From assembly GCA_900543365.1 (NCBI GenBank), contig UQRG01000003.1, positions 1-39,310 of the forward strand: a stretch of 39,310 bases of DNA, given 5' to 3'. The notes beneath the pieces were generated by a model. The model ran no database searches. It was not told the DNA's origin and worked only from the letters and a program-made list of their open reading frames with translations. Positions 1 to 7,710 of this stretch are shown one piece after another (positions within the stretch are counted from its first letter, which is position 1; every line of letters begins with the position of its first letter). The stretch comes from an uncultured Eubacterium sp. GTDB lineage: Bacteria > Bacillota > Clostridia > Lachnospirales > CAG-274. A program made the position numbers and the translations under genes.

Positions 1-1679
1 GCAAACTGTCTAAGTACACCTTTCTTGTATTTGTTCTCTTTAGGCTTCCAGTTACTCTTTCTTTCTGCAAGTATTTTTTCAATTTCTGCATCTGTCTTTC
101 TCTCACCATTTACACCTACAAGTTTTATAACTCTGTTAGGAATACTAATTTCAATTAAATCATTTTCTTCAACAAGAGCAATAGGACCACCTTCAGCTGC
201 CTCTGGTGAAATATGACCTATAGCAGGTCCTTTAGATGCACCGGAAAATCTACCATCAGTTAAAAGAGCTATTGTTGCACCTAATTGCTCATCAGATGCT
301 ATTGCCTCTGTAGTATAGAACATTTCTGGCATACCGCTACCCTTAGGTCCTTCATAACGAATAATTACAGCATCACCAGGTTTAATTTCGTGAGTAAGTA
401 CAGCGTGAATAGCATCTTCTTCACAATCATAAGGTCTTGCTCTTAATACAGCATTAAACATTTCCTTAGGTACAACGGTATGTTTAACAACAGCACCATC
501 TGGAGCAAGATTACCCTTTAAAATAGCAATACTACCATCAGTACCAAATGGATTATCAAAAGGTCTTATTATATCCTCTCTCTTTAATCCCCATTTATCA
601 AGATAAGTCTGGCATTTATCATAAAATCCATTTTTCTTTAAATCTTCAAGATTTTCACCTAAAGTCTTTCCTGTAACTGTCATTACATCAAGATGAAGCA
701 TATCCTTAATTTCTTCCATAATTGTTGGTACACCACCAGCATAGTAGAAGAACTGTGCTGGCCACTGACCGGCAGGACGAATGTTAAGGAGATAATGAGC
801 ACCTCTATGAAGTCTATCAAATGTGTCACCATCAATTTCAAAACCAAATTCCTTAGCAATAGCTGGAATATGTAAAAGTGAGTTAGTTGAACCTGAAATT
901 GCTGCGTGAACCATAATGGCATTTTCAAAGGACTTCATTGTTACAATATCACTTGGCTTAAGGTCATTTTTAGCAAGCCATACAGCTTGTTCTCCAGCCT
1001 TCTGTGCAAATTCCTTAAGGTCAGGACTTGTAGCAGGCATTAAAGCACTACCAGGAAGCATTAAACCAAGAGCCTCTGCCATAACTTGCATTGTAGATGC
1101 TGTACCCATAAATGAACAAGCACCACAAGAAGGACAGGCATTGTGTTTATAAAATGTAAGTTTTTCTTCAGTAATTTCACCTCTTTTACACATAGCATCA
1201 TACATACCGATTTGCTCAAGTGTAAGAAGGTCTGGACCTGCATCCATAACGCCACCAGTAATAACAATAGACGGAATATTTACTCTACCTATTGCCATAA
1301 GGTGTGCAGGCATACCCTTATCACAGCTGGCAACAAATACACCACCGTCAAATGGTGTAGCATTTGCGTGAATTTCAATCATATTAGCAATCATATCTCT
1401 TGAAGGCAAAGAGTAGTTAATACCATCGTGACCTTGTGACTCACCATCACAAATATCTGTACAGAAGTAACGAGCACCGAAACCACCGACCTTTGCAACG
1501 CCCTTTTTAGCCTCCTCAACTAAAGTTAAAAGGTCTCCACTACCTGGGTGGCTATCACCAAATGTACTTTCAATAATAATCTGAGGCTTAGACAAATCTT
1601 CAAGTTTCCAACCAGTACCTAAGCGTAAAGGGTCAATTTCAGGTGCTAATTCTCTTAATTTCTGACTTCTTAATTCCAT
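1..1679 (-). CDS. IlvD/Edd-family dehydratase, probably for a sugar acid (3' end outside window)
   Basis: The frame opens at ATG 1679 behind a good AAAGGAG site and stays open to the window edge, so at least 559 residues are visible and the C-terminus is missing. The family uses an Fe-S cluster to dehydrate dihydroxy-acids or aldonic acids. Visible family motifs are FGDSHPGSGDL, a CTDICDG stretch, SCDKGMPAH, and CPSCGACSFMGTA, which carry the expected cluster cysteines, and then GSTNSLLHIPAI. It is the last visible gene of an operon with a GntP-type permease and a small HPr-like protein under a FadR-type regulator. That context, and the absence of other branched-chain amino acid genes, favours gluconate/galactonate/xylonate-type dehydratase over ilvD. 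The substrate cannot be set from sequence alone. Confidence 0.85.
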   Translation of the reverse strand, partial: MELRSQKLRELAPEIDPLRLGTGWKLEDLSKPQIIIESTFGDSHPGSGDLLTLVEEAKKGVAKVGGFGARYFCTDICDGESQGHDGINYSLPSRDMIANMIEIHANATPFDGGVFVASCDKGMPAHLMAIGRVNIPSIVITGGVMDAGPDLLTLEQIGMYDAMCKRGEITEEKLTFYKHNACPSCGACSFMGTASTMQVMAEALGLMLPGSALMPATSPDLKEFAQKAGEQAVWLAKNDLKPSDIVTMKSFENAIMVHAAISGSTNSLLHIPAIAKEFGFEIDGDTFDRLHRGAHYLLNIRPAGQWPAQFFYYAGGVPTIMEEIKDMLHLDVMTVTGKTLGENLEDLKKNGFYDKCQTYLDKWGLKREDIIRPFDNPFGTDGSIAILKGNLAPDGAVVKHTVVPKEMFNAVLRARPYDCEEDAIHAVLTHEIKPGDAVIIRYEGPKGSGMPEMFYTTEAIASDEQLGATIALLTDGRFSGASKGPAIGHISPEAAEGGPIALVEENDLIEISIPNRVIKLVGVNGERKTDAEIEKILAERKSNWKPKENKYKKGVLRQF

Positions 1680-1703
1680 AATAAAATCTCCTTTTCTAAT
1701 AAA

Positions 1704-1952
1704 TTAATTTTTATAAATTGTCTTTAATAAGTTAAGTTGAGCAAGTTGTTCTTTAACATTATCACCATTGTCTGTATGTAGTATTAACTCTACATTGTCA
1801 AAATGAGGCAAGCTAAATACACCAAGCATAGATTTTGCATCGACTATATATCTACCACAGACAAGCTCCACATCATATTTACAGCCTTCTGCAATTTGAA
1901 CAAGATATTTTCCGTCTTGCATTGACGCAAGTTTAACAGGTAATTTTATCAT
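1704..1952 (-). CDS. HPr-like small protein lacking the active-site histidine
   Basis: This 82-residue protein aligns by eye with the PTS phosphocarrier HPr: a KYDVEL strand matches the usual SKYDADV region, and DAKSMLGVFSL at residues 38-48 matches the NLKSIMGVMSL segment that carries the regulatory serine (Ser46 in HPr, Ser41 here). The catalytic HARPA segment is absent; the matching place reads SMQDGKYLV. It therefore cannot relay phosphate in the normal way. Bacillus Crh is a known HPr paralogue without His15 that acts in carbon control, which suggests a regulatory role here, but that is inference. Its AGGAGG ribosome site overlaps the stop codon of the upstream permease gene (TAGGAGG), so the two are probably translationally coupled; the dehydratase follows 24 bases later. 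Confidence 0.7.
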   Translation of the reverse strand: MIKLPVKLASMQDGKYLVQIAEGCKYDVELVCGRYIVDAKSMLGVFSLPHFDNVELILHTDNGDNVKEQLAQLNLLKTIYKN

Positions 1953-1961
1953 TTTATCCTC

Positions 1962-3323
1962 CTAAGCAAATATTGATATTACAAGTCCAAGAACAAGACC
2001 GGAAATACCAATAATAGTTTCCATAATTGTCCAAGATTTTAATGTTGTTTTTTCGTCTATTTCAAGGAATGTTCCTACAAGCCAAAATCCAGCATCATTT
2101 ACATGACTTAAAGCAGTTGCACCACCACAAATAGCACAACACATTGCAGCCTTATATAACATTGAGCAATCAACTACTGCTGGCATAGTTGCCATAATAC
2201 CTGATGCCATAGTCATAGCTACTATTGAGCTACCTACAGATGCTCTAACAAGAAAAGCAATAAGAAAGGCTACAATAATAAGAGGCATACCACTTTGCTC
2301 AAGAGCCGGTCCAATAATATTGCCAAGACCAGAGTCTTGAAGCATCCATCTTATAACACCACCACTGGCAATAACCAGTAAAATCATACCCACAGGTCTA
2401 AGAGAATGGTCCAGTATTTTCTTAAGCTGTGCCTTATCATATCCTTGTTTTGTACCTAAAAGATACATAGCTACAAGAGTTGCAATAGTAAGAGCAACAA
2501 AAGGTTTTCCTAAAAATCCTAAAATTGACTTAATACTTTCATTAATAGGTATATAACTAGACGCTGTACTTAAAAGAATAAGCACAAGAGGAATTAATAT
2601 AATTGTAAAAACAGTACCAAAAGGTGGAAGATTTTTACTATCACCTTCTACTGAAATTTCCTCTACATTAACAGGAAGTTTAGTAAATATTTTGTTACCA
2701 ATTACATTGCCCCATATTACGCCAGCTACAATAGTAGATATAATAGCTACTGGCACACCAACAGCAATCATTACTCCTAAATTAACACCAAGAGCATTAG
2801 CTACAAGTACAGACCCAGCTGATGGTGGAACAAAAGCATAACCAGAAGCTAAACCAGCAAGTAACGGTATTGCATAACATAAAGTTGACTTCTTTGTCTG
2901 CTTTGCTACATTAAAAGCAAGAGGAATAAGAATAACTACACCTGCCTCAAAAAATACTGTAGTACCAATTACCAATCCAGTCAGTCCAAGAGCAAGACCA
3001 GCTTTTTTCTGACCAAACTTGCTAATAAGAGTCTGTGCCATTTTTTGAGCACCACCACTTACTTCAAGAATACCACCAAACATTGAACCTAAACCAATAA
3101 GAAGTGCTATACCTTGCAAGGTTTTGCCTACACCTTTTTCTACTGTTTCAGCAATAAGTTGAAGTGGCATTCCTGCACCTACACCAATTACAATAGCTGA
3201 AATCATCATTGATAACACTGGGTGAAGTTTAAATTTAATAATAAGAAAAAGTAAAAGCAAAATTCCAACTGCTGCTGACACTATAAGTCGTGTTGGGTCT
3301 GCTGTAAAAGCTACATCTGTCAT
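1962..3323 (-). CDS. GntP-family gluconate/sugar-acid:H+ symporter
   Basis: A 453-residue, strongly hydrophobic protein with about 12-14 predicted membrane segments, the normal length for the GntP family (gluconate, idonate or related aldonates imported with protons). Family-like stretches include GMPLQLIAETVEKGVGKTL, GLGSMFGGILEVSGGAQ, a VPPSAGSVLVANALG segment in the first half, and the C-terminal ALSHVNDAGFWLVG, a hallmark of GntP permeases. The ATG has GTAGGAGGCG upstream. It is the first full-size gene of the operon permease / HPr-like / dehydratase and is transcribed divergently from the GntR regulator. A 19-codon ORF ends inside its start codon (see separate entry). The exact substrate is not determinable; other GntP-family clients such as glycerate are possible. 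Confidence 0.88.
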   Translation of the reverse strand: MTDVAFTADPTRLIVSAAVGILLLLFLIIKFKLHPVLSMMISAIVIGVGAGMPLQLIAETVEKGVGKTLQGIALLIGLGSMFGGILEVSGGAQKMAQTLISKFGQKKAGLALGLTGLVIGTTVFFEAGVVILIPLAFNVAKQTKKSTLCYAIPLLAGLASGYAFVPPSAGSVLVANALGVNLGVMIAVGVPVAIISTIVAGVIWGNVIGNKIFTKLPVNVEEISVEGDSKNLPPFGTVFTIILIPLVLILLSTASSYIPINESIKSILGFLGKPFVALTIATLVAMYLLGTKQGYDKAQLKKILDHSLRPVGMILLVIASGGVIRWMLQDSGLGNIIGPALEQSGMPLIIVAFLIAFLVRASVGSSIVAMTMASGIMATMPAVVDCSMLYKAAMCCAICGGATALSHVNDAGFWLVGTFLEIDEKTTLKSWTIMETIIGISGLVLGLVISIFA

Positions 3324-3379
3324 ACTGTATCGCCTCCTACATTCATCATATCAATTTTAGTTATTTTAAACATTTTCAC
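3320..3379 (-). CDS. Possible 19-residue leader ORF coupled to the permease start
   Basis: A GTG at 3379 sits eight bases after a perfect AGGAGG (3388-3393). The frame encodes MKMFKITKIDMMNVGGDTV and stops with TGA at 3320-3322, overlapping the permease ATG as ATGA. The permease's own AGGAGG lies inside this small ORF. The strong ribosome site with no other use, and the ATGA overlap, suggest a translated leader or a coupling ORF. No family is recognised, and chance is possible because the ORF is so short. Confidence 0.4.
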   Translation of the reverse strand: MKMFKITKIDMMNVGGDTV

Positions 3380-3414
3380 ACTAAAATCCTCCTTTTTAAT
3401 ATTAATGTCATTTG

Positions 3415-3431
3415 AATTCATCTGATGAATT
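3415..3431. promoter_or_regulatory. 17-bp palindromic operator, likely for the divergent GntR regulator
   Basis: AATTCATC-T-GATGAATT is a perfect inverted repeat with a one-base centre. It covers the expected transcription start of the permease operon. Short AT-rich palindromes with an odd centre are typical of FadR-type GntR regulators, whose gene is divergent here. Binding is inferred. Confidence 0.65.
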
Positions 3432-3432
3432 A

Positions 3433-3461
3433 ATAATACATCAGACCATTCAAAATGTCAA
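3433..3461 (-). promoter_or_regulatory. Promoter of the sugar-acid operon
   Basis: On the minus strand a perfect TTGACA (3456-3461) is followed by exactly 17 bases and TATTAT (3433-3438). The expected start is near 3426, inside the palindrome at 3415-3431. Confidence 0.75.
3436..3450. promoter_or_regulatory. Second, imperfect copy of the operator
   Basis: ATACATCAGACCATT repeats the CATC-A/T-GA core 20 bases from the first site, two helical turns away on the same face. It lies in the spacer between -35 and -10 of the operon promoter, so occupancy would block RNA polymerase. TCTGATG at 3421-3427 and CATCAGA at 3439-3445 also form an inverted repeat linking the two sites. Confidence 0.5.
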
Positions 3462-3511
3462 CCTGTAATATTAACTAAATAAATATATTATTTTTTAAGC
3501 ATATTTACCTA

Positions 3512-3541
3512 TTGACAAAATGATTTAATAAGATATATAAT
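3512..3541 (+). promoter_or_regulatory. Promoter of the GntR regulator gene
   Basis: TTGACA (3512-3517), 18-base spacer, TATAAT (3536-3541), 32 bases before the regulator start codon. Confidence 0.75.
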
Positions 3542-3572
3542 ATTAAAAATATGGTTATGGAGGTGAATTGAT

Positions 3573-4265
3573 ATGATGAATTTAAATAGCACTGATAAAA
3601 GTTTGCCAGAAAAGTTATCTGATGATATTGTTTCTTATATATTAGAAAAAGAATTAAAACCTGGGGATAAACTACCTAACGAATCTATACTTTCAAAAGA
3701 AATGGGTGCTGGCAGAAGCTCTTTAAGAGAAGCTATTAAACTATTGGCATCACGAAATATTGTTACAGTTAAGCAAGGCTCTGGCACATATATAGCCAGT
3801 ACACCAGGTGTTGTTGATGACCCTTTAGGTTTTACATTTATAGAAGATAAAAGAAAATTAACTCTTGACTTACTTGAAATAAGGTTTTTAATTGAACCTT
3901 ATATAGCACAAATGGCAGCTATTAATGCCAATGAAAAAGATATAGAATTAATACAAACCCTATGTTATGAAGTTGAATATTTAATGTTAAAAGGTGAAGA
4001 ACACACTCAAAAAGATATAGAATTTCACAAAGCTATAGCTATAAGTAGTAAAAATCTAGTTATGCCTCGAATTATACCTATTATAAATAGCTCTATACCT
4101 CTTTTTGTTAAATTAACTAACAACATACTTAAAGACGAAACTATTTCAACTCATCGGGAAATTGCTAATGCCATAAAAGACCATAATCCAATCAGAGCAA
4201 AAGACGCAATGTATCTTCATCTTGTTTATAACCGAACTGTACTTAACGGAAATAATCTAATTTAA
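3573..4265 (+). CDS. GntR-family regulator, FadR subfamily (FCD domain)
   Basis: This 230-residue protein has an N-terminal winged helix (about residues 8-75) with the family segment LPNESILSKEMGAGRSSLRE and the wing QGSGTYIA. A helical FCD ligand domain follows. Asp148, His152, His194 and His216 fit the D-x3-H, H, H metal-site pattern of FCD proteins that bind carboxylate or sugar-acid effectors. The start has two tandem ATGs after GGAGGT (3559-3564). It is divergent from a permease/dehydratase operon whose promoter carries two matching palindromes, so it most likely represses that operon until a sugar acid or dehydrated derivative is present. The effector is inferred from context only. Confidence 0.9.
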   Translation: MMNLNSTDKSLPEKLSDDIVSYILEKELKPGDKLPNESILSKEMGAGRSSLREAIKLLASRNIVTVKQGSGTYIASTPGVVDDPLGFTFIEDKRKLTLDLLEIRFLIEPYIAQMAAINANEKDIELIQTLCYEVEYLMLKGEEHTQKDIEFHKAIAISSKNLVMPRIIPIINSSIPLFVKLTNNILKDETISTHREIANAIKDHNPIRAKDAMYLHLVYNRTVLNGNNLI

Positions 4266-4444
4266 ATAGTCCTTATACTTAAAAATATATGCTAATTTAG
4301 CAAGAAAATAGACAACTGAAATATATTGTTATTTTAATCCTGAAATTTAATCCTTTATAAAACTCATTCATACACTTCAGCTGACAATGAGTTATCACTT
4401 GCAATGCCTGATATTAGTGAAAATATATAAAAACGGAGGCAAAA

Positions 4445-5095
4445 ATGGATATAATTAAATTAATTAAAGAACGACATAGTGTTCGTCAATACAAAAACAA
4501 AGAAATTGAATTGGAAAAACAACAAATACTTAATGAACTCATTGCTGAAATAAATAAAGCAAATTCTTTAAATATACAAATTTTTTATAATGAATCTAAT
4601 TGTTTTAATAATATATTAGCTCATTATGGCAAATTTTCAGGAGTACAAAACTATATTTCACTTACAGGTAAAAAATCACCAAATCTCAATGAAAAACTTG
4701 GATACTATGGAGAAAAAATTGTATTAAAAGCCCAAGAATTAGGACTTAATACTTGCTGGGTAGCCATGACTCACGGAAAAAGCAAAGCAAATGTTAGACC
4801 AAATGAAAAAGAAGTTTGTCTTATTTCTATTGGTTACGGTTTAAATCAAGGTATTTCCCATAAAAATAAAGCAATAAATAAGGTAAGTAATTATACCGAG
4901 GGTATGCCTGACTGGTTCTTAAAAGGTGTACAGTCTGCACTTCTTGCACCAACAGCAATGAATCAGCAAAAGTTTTATTTTGAATTAACAGATAATTGTA
5001 TAGTTAAAACTAAAGCAGGCACAGGATTTTACACTAAATTAGATTTAGGTATAGCCAAATATAATCTTGAAATAGGTTCAGGCAAAAAGTTTTAA
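4445..5095 (+). CDS. Nitroreductase-like flavoprotein (TM1586-type)
   Basis: A 216-residue protein that begins with the nitroreductase signature ERHSVRQYKNKEIE. It has a central ALNTCWVA-like strand (here GLNTCWVAMTHGKS, about residues 99-112) and a C-terminal LLAPTAMNQQKFYFEL, matching the putative TM nitroreductase group in which two half-domains form one FMN-binding fold. Such proteins use NAD(P)H to reduce nitro or quinone compounds, but no substrate is known for this group. CGGAGG lies seven bases before the ATG. It stands alone: the flanking genes have their own promoters. The whole gene uses very AT-rich codons. Oxidoreductase function is an inference from family. Confidence 0.75.
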   Translation: MDIIKLIKERHSVRQYKNKEIELEKQQILNELIAEINKANSLNIQIFYNESNCFNNILAHYGKFSGVQNYISLTGKKSPNLNEKLGYYGEKIVLKAQELGLNTCWVAMTHGKSKANVRPNEKEVCLISIGYGLNQGISHKNKAINKVSNYTEGMPDWFLKGVQSALLAPTAMNQQKFYFELTDNCIVKTKAGTGFYTKLDLGIAKYNLEIGSGKKF

Positions 5096-5134
5096 AATAA
5101 AACACCTTATATTCATAAACTCTTAATAATAAAA

Positions 5135-5161
5135 TTAGCACTCATCTCTTGACAGTGCTAA
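5135..5161. promoter_or_regulatory. CIRCE element (HrcA operator)
   Basis: TTAGCACTC, nine bases, CAGTGCTAA. The consensus is TTAGCACTC-N9-GAGTGCTAA, so 17 of 18 arm bases match. HrcA bound here represses class I heat-shock genes in Firmicutes. Confidence 0.93.
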
Positions 5162-5177
5162 CAATTTGTGATATATT
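5149..5177 (+). promoter_or_regulatory. hsp20 promoter overlapping CIRCE
   Basis: TTGACA (5149-5154), 17 bases, TATATT (5172-5177). The -35 box lies within the CIRCE centre and right arm, so HrcA would block polymerase directly. Confidence 0.8.
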
Positions 5178-5183
5178 ACATAT

Positions 5184-5329
5184 AGAACAAAGGGAAAGGT
5201 TAAATAAAGAAAAACCAAATCTTAAGTTCTAAGGAAATGTTAATTTTCCTAAGTAAATATTTTTCGACACCTCGGACTTCTCCGATAGTGCTAATTTGTT
5301 TTTTATATCTATGAAAGGAGATATGACTT
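5184..5329 (+). other. Long, structured 5' leader of hsp20
   Basis: About 145 bases separate the expected transcription start from the ATG. Hairpins visible by eye: AGGAAA (5232-5237) with TTTCCT (5245-5250); TCGGA-CTTC-TCCGA (5272-5285); and ATATCT (5305-5310) with AGATAT (5319-5324), which encloses the ribosome site AAAGGAG (5314-5320). A free CIRCE half-site, AGTGCTAA, recurs at 5287-5294. An RNA thermometer is possible but not shown. Confidence 0.45.
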
Positions 5330-5782
5330 ATGATGATGCCTAAACTTTTTGGAGAAAACTTATTTGATGATGATTGGATGGATTTTCCATTTGAACACGA
5401 ATTCTTTGGTAAAAAAAATCCACTCTATGGTAAAAATGCAAAGAATATGATGAAAACCGACATTAGAGAAACCGATAGTAGTTACGAAGTCGATATTGAT
5501 TTGCCAGGCTTTAAGAAAGACGAAATTAACGCAAGCCTTAACAATGGTTATTTGACAATTTCAGCTGCCAAAGGTCTTGATAAAGAGGAAAAGGATAAAG
5601 AAGGCAAATACATCCGTCAAGAGCGTTATGCCGGTTCAATGAGTAGAAGTTTTTATGTAGGTGAAAGCATTAAACAAGAAGATGTTAAAGCTAAATATGA
5701 AAACGGTATTTTGAAGTTATCTATTCCTAAGAAAGCACCTGAATCCGTAACTAATAATAACTATATTGCCATTGAAGGCTAA
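5330..5782 (+). CDS. Small heat-shock protein, Hsp20/alpha-crystallin family
   Basis: An ATP-independent holdase that binds unfolding proteins in the cytoplasm. The 150-residue product has a short acidic and aromatic N-terminal arm (to about residue 40), then an alpha-crystallin domain from MMKTDIRETDSSYEVDIDLPGFKKDEI onward (quoted in parts: KTDIRETDSSYEV, DIDLPGFKKDEI), and the conserved GILKLSIPK near the C-terminus. The C-terminal NNYIAIEG tail contains an I-x-I motif used in oligomer contacts. Three consecutive ATG codons follow AAAGGAG; the first is used here, but the second or third are equally possible. Regulation by HrcA is indicated by the CIRCE element. A strong terminator ends the unit. 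Confidence 0.95.
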   Translation: MMMPKLFGENLFDDDWMDFPFEHEFFGKKNPLYGKNAKNMMKTDIRETDSSYEVDIDLPGFKKDEINASLNNGYLTISAAKGLDKEEKDKEGKYIRQERYAGSMSRSFYVGESIKQEDVKAKYENGILKLSIPKKAPESVTNNNYIAIEG

Positions 5783-5807
5783 TTACACATTAACAAAATA
5801 ATTAAAT

Positions 5808-5837
5808 GCGGAGTGGATTTTTCCACTCTGCTTTTTT
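5808..5837 (+). terminator. Terminator of hsp20
   Basis: GCGGAGTGGA-TTTT-TCCACTCTGC with one G-T pair, followed by a run of six T. Confidence 0.92.
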
Positions 5838-5845
5838 ATAAAAAA

Positions 5846-5885
5846 AATAAAACAGTGAAGATTTTCCTCACTGTTTTATTTTTTT
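5846..5885 (-). terminator. Terminator of the SLH-protein gene (works in both directions)
   Basis: AATAAAACAGTGA and TCACTGTTTTATT form a 13-bp stem with a nine-base loop and A/T tracts on both sides, between two convergent genes. Confidence 0.88.
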
Positions 5886-5886
5886 A

Positions 5887-7677
5887 TTATCTAACTAAAT
5901 CTTGCTTTGAATAAGGTCTAAGCTGACCACCTAAAAGTAAATCGTAAGTATCAGCAGCAAGCCACTCATTTTCTGGATTATTTTCATTATAATAAATATT
6001 AAATCCATTATCTACAATATTTGAAAAATCAAGATTTGAACCATCTTTAAAACTATCAAGATAAAGGTCATTATCGAGAACAAGAGTACCATCCTGTTCC
6101 ATATTAAGGTTAATATATCCCTTTATTTCAGTATCAATTTGACCACCTAAAGTACAATCATTATCAATATTAATATTAAGTATATCCTTATTGTCAAGTA
6201 CAATACGAGTATTTTCAATTCTTGCACCATCAGTTAAATTAAGTGTAATAGTATTACCTGTTTCCTGAGGTTCTTTAAGTATTGTAGGCGAATTAATAAG
6301 AGTAGTTACATTAAAAGTATTACCACCCTTAATATTAACTGTTGCAGTAGAATCTCTAAAATAGAAAGCTGAGCCTTTCTTATTTTCAAAACTTGTATTT
6401 TCAACATTAATAGTACTAGCATCATCATTAGTAGAAATTACATCAATTGAACCAAAATTAGTAGACTTGCCTACACCACTTTCTGCCTCAACATTATTAC
6501 CATTAAGAGTAAGACTAGCACCATTACCAATAGTAACAGCAGATGCTTTTTCACCAGCGGAAATAGTAGTATTTTTAATGTTCGCTATTGCTCCCTTTGT
6601 AAGATTAACAGCTGTTTTAGAATTTTTGCCATTGGCACTAACCTTAGTGTTATTTACACTTATATTAGACTGGTCAGTTGCATAAACAGCATTACCATTA
6701 GTACCTGTAACAGAGCCACCTTCTATCTTAACAGTTGACTTACCCTTAGCAGATACAGCATTACCGCCAATTGAAGTTATAAAAGAACTATTAATATTAA
6801 CCTGACTATTATTGTCTACAGAAACAGCATCGTCACTTGTAACTCTAACTGTAGAGCTGTCAACATTTATAGTACCACCATTTTCAGCAAAAATCTTTTC
6901 AGAAACATCATCATTACTATGGTTCTTACTTTCATTGGTCTTAGCTTCTTCCTTCTTAGCCTCTTCCTTTTCTACTTTCTCTTCTTCTTCTTTAGCCGCC
7001 TTTTCTTCTTCCCTCTTAGCTGCCTCAACTTTGTATTCATCTGCATACTGGTCAAGTTTAGCAAATATAACAGCCATTTCAGCTCTAGTCATTGTTGCAT
7101 CCGGATTAAGATTACCTTTATCATCGCCCTTAATAAGACCTATACTATAAAGAGTAGCTGCCGCAGTCTGTCTTTCAATACCACTAATAATATTAGCATC
7201 ATTAAACACAGAAATATCTGTTGTAATGTTAGTTACAAGATTGTTATTAAGCAAGGCTCTGTAAATCATAGTCATAGCATCAAGTCTTTTAATAGCATCT
7301 TCCGGATAATACATACCTCTTTCAGTAATAACATTTGCTAAACAACAATTTGCAATAGCCTGTGCATAGTAAGAATTTTCTGATACATCTTTTAAGGCAT
7401 AAGTTTCAATTTTGCCCTCCTTAAAATCAAAAGTTTTATCAAGAAGTACAGCAAAATCTCCCCTTTCAATCTTGTTGCCGGGAGCATACATATCAGCACC
7501 TACACCAGTAGCAATGCCATTCTTAGCAATATAGTCAACATATTCAACTGCCCAACCATAATTATCAGTTGTTACATCTTTAAAATATTTAGAATTCCCA
7601 TCGTTGGCAGCCGTTACAGGCATAGCCATAGATACAGCCATACAAGCAGCAGCTGAACATAAAATTAATTTTTTCAT
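5887..7677 (-). CDS. Secreted SLH-domain protein with a beta-helix-like repeat region
   Basis: The start is placed at ATG 7677, behind GAAAGGAG, because a Sec signal peptide (MKKLILCSAAACMAVSMAM, cut near VTAA) begins there; a longer frame from 7704 has no ribosome site. The 596-residue product has three SLH motifs in about the first 210 residues (YFKDVTTDNYGWAVEYVDY, ALKDVSENSYYAQAI, and a last one ending TMTRAEMAVIFAKL), which anchor proteins to pyruvylated wall polymer. A Lys/Glu-rich linker (about 220-255) follows. Then come repeats of about 23 residues rich in N, S, T, V and G (for example VNINSSFITSIGGNAVSA, then VKIEGGSVTGTNGNAVYA), typical of a right-handed parallel beta-helix. No catalytic motif, sortase signal or partner gene is visible. 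Surface adhesin or structural S-layer-associated role is inferred. Confidence 0.88.
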   Translation of the reverse strand: MKKLILCSAAACMAVSMAMPVTAANDGNSKYFKDVTTDNYGWAVEYVDYIAKNGIATGVGADMYAPGNKIERGDFAVLLDKTFDFKEGKIETYALKDVSENSYYAQAIANCCLANVITERGMYYPEDAIKRLDAMTMIYRALLNNNLVTNITTDISVFNDANIISGIERQTAAATLYSIGLIKGDDKGNLNPDATMTRAEMAVIFAKLDQYADEYKVEAAKREEEKAAKEEEEKVEKEEAKKEEAKTNESKNHSNDDVSEKIFAENGGTINVDSSTVRVTSDDAVSVDNNSQVNINSSFITSIGGNAVSAKGKSTVKIEGGSVTGTNGNAVYATDQSNISVNNTKVSANGKNSKTAVNLTKGAIANIKNTTISAGEKASAVTIGNGASLTLNGNNVEAESGVGKSTNFGSIDVISTNDDASTINVENTSFENKKGSAFYFRDSTATVNIKGGNTFNVTTLINSPTILKEPQETGNTITLNLTDGARIENTRIVLDNKDILNINIDNDCTLGGQIDTEIKGYINLNMEQDGTLVLDNDLYLDSFKDGSNLDFSNIVDNGFNIYYNENNPENEWLAADTYDLLLGGQLRPYSKQDLVR

Positions 7678-7692
7678 TTTTATACTCCTTTC

Positions 7693-7710
7693 ATCATAAT
7701 TCATTATGAT
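7693..7710. repeat. 18-bp palindrome in the SLH gene 5' region
   Basis: ATCATAAT-TC-ATTATGAT, two perfect 8-base arms, lies between a TATAAT-like box (minus strand, complement at about 7712-7718) and the ribosome site. It could be an operator or a small mRNA hairpin. Confidence 0.45.

Noticed and set aside
1..1679. Assigning the left-edge gene as ilvD of branched-chain amino acid synthesis
   Set aside because: The permease, HPr-like and FadR-type neighbours and the sequence character point to a sugar-acid dehydratase; no ilv or leu gene is nearby.
6812..7341. Two long plus-strand open frames opposite the SLH-protein gene
   Set aside because: They are antisense shadows of the biased, repetitive codons of the SLH gene: no ribosome site, no recognisable product.
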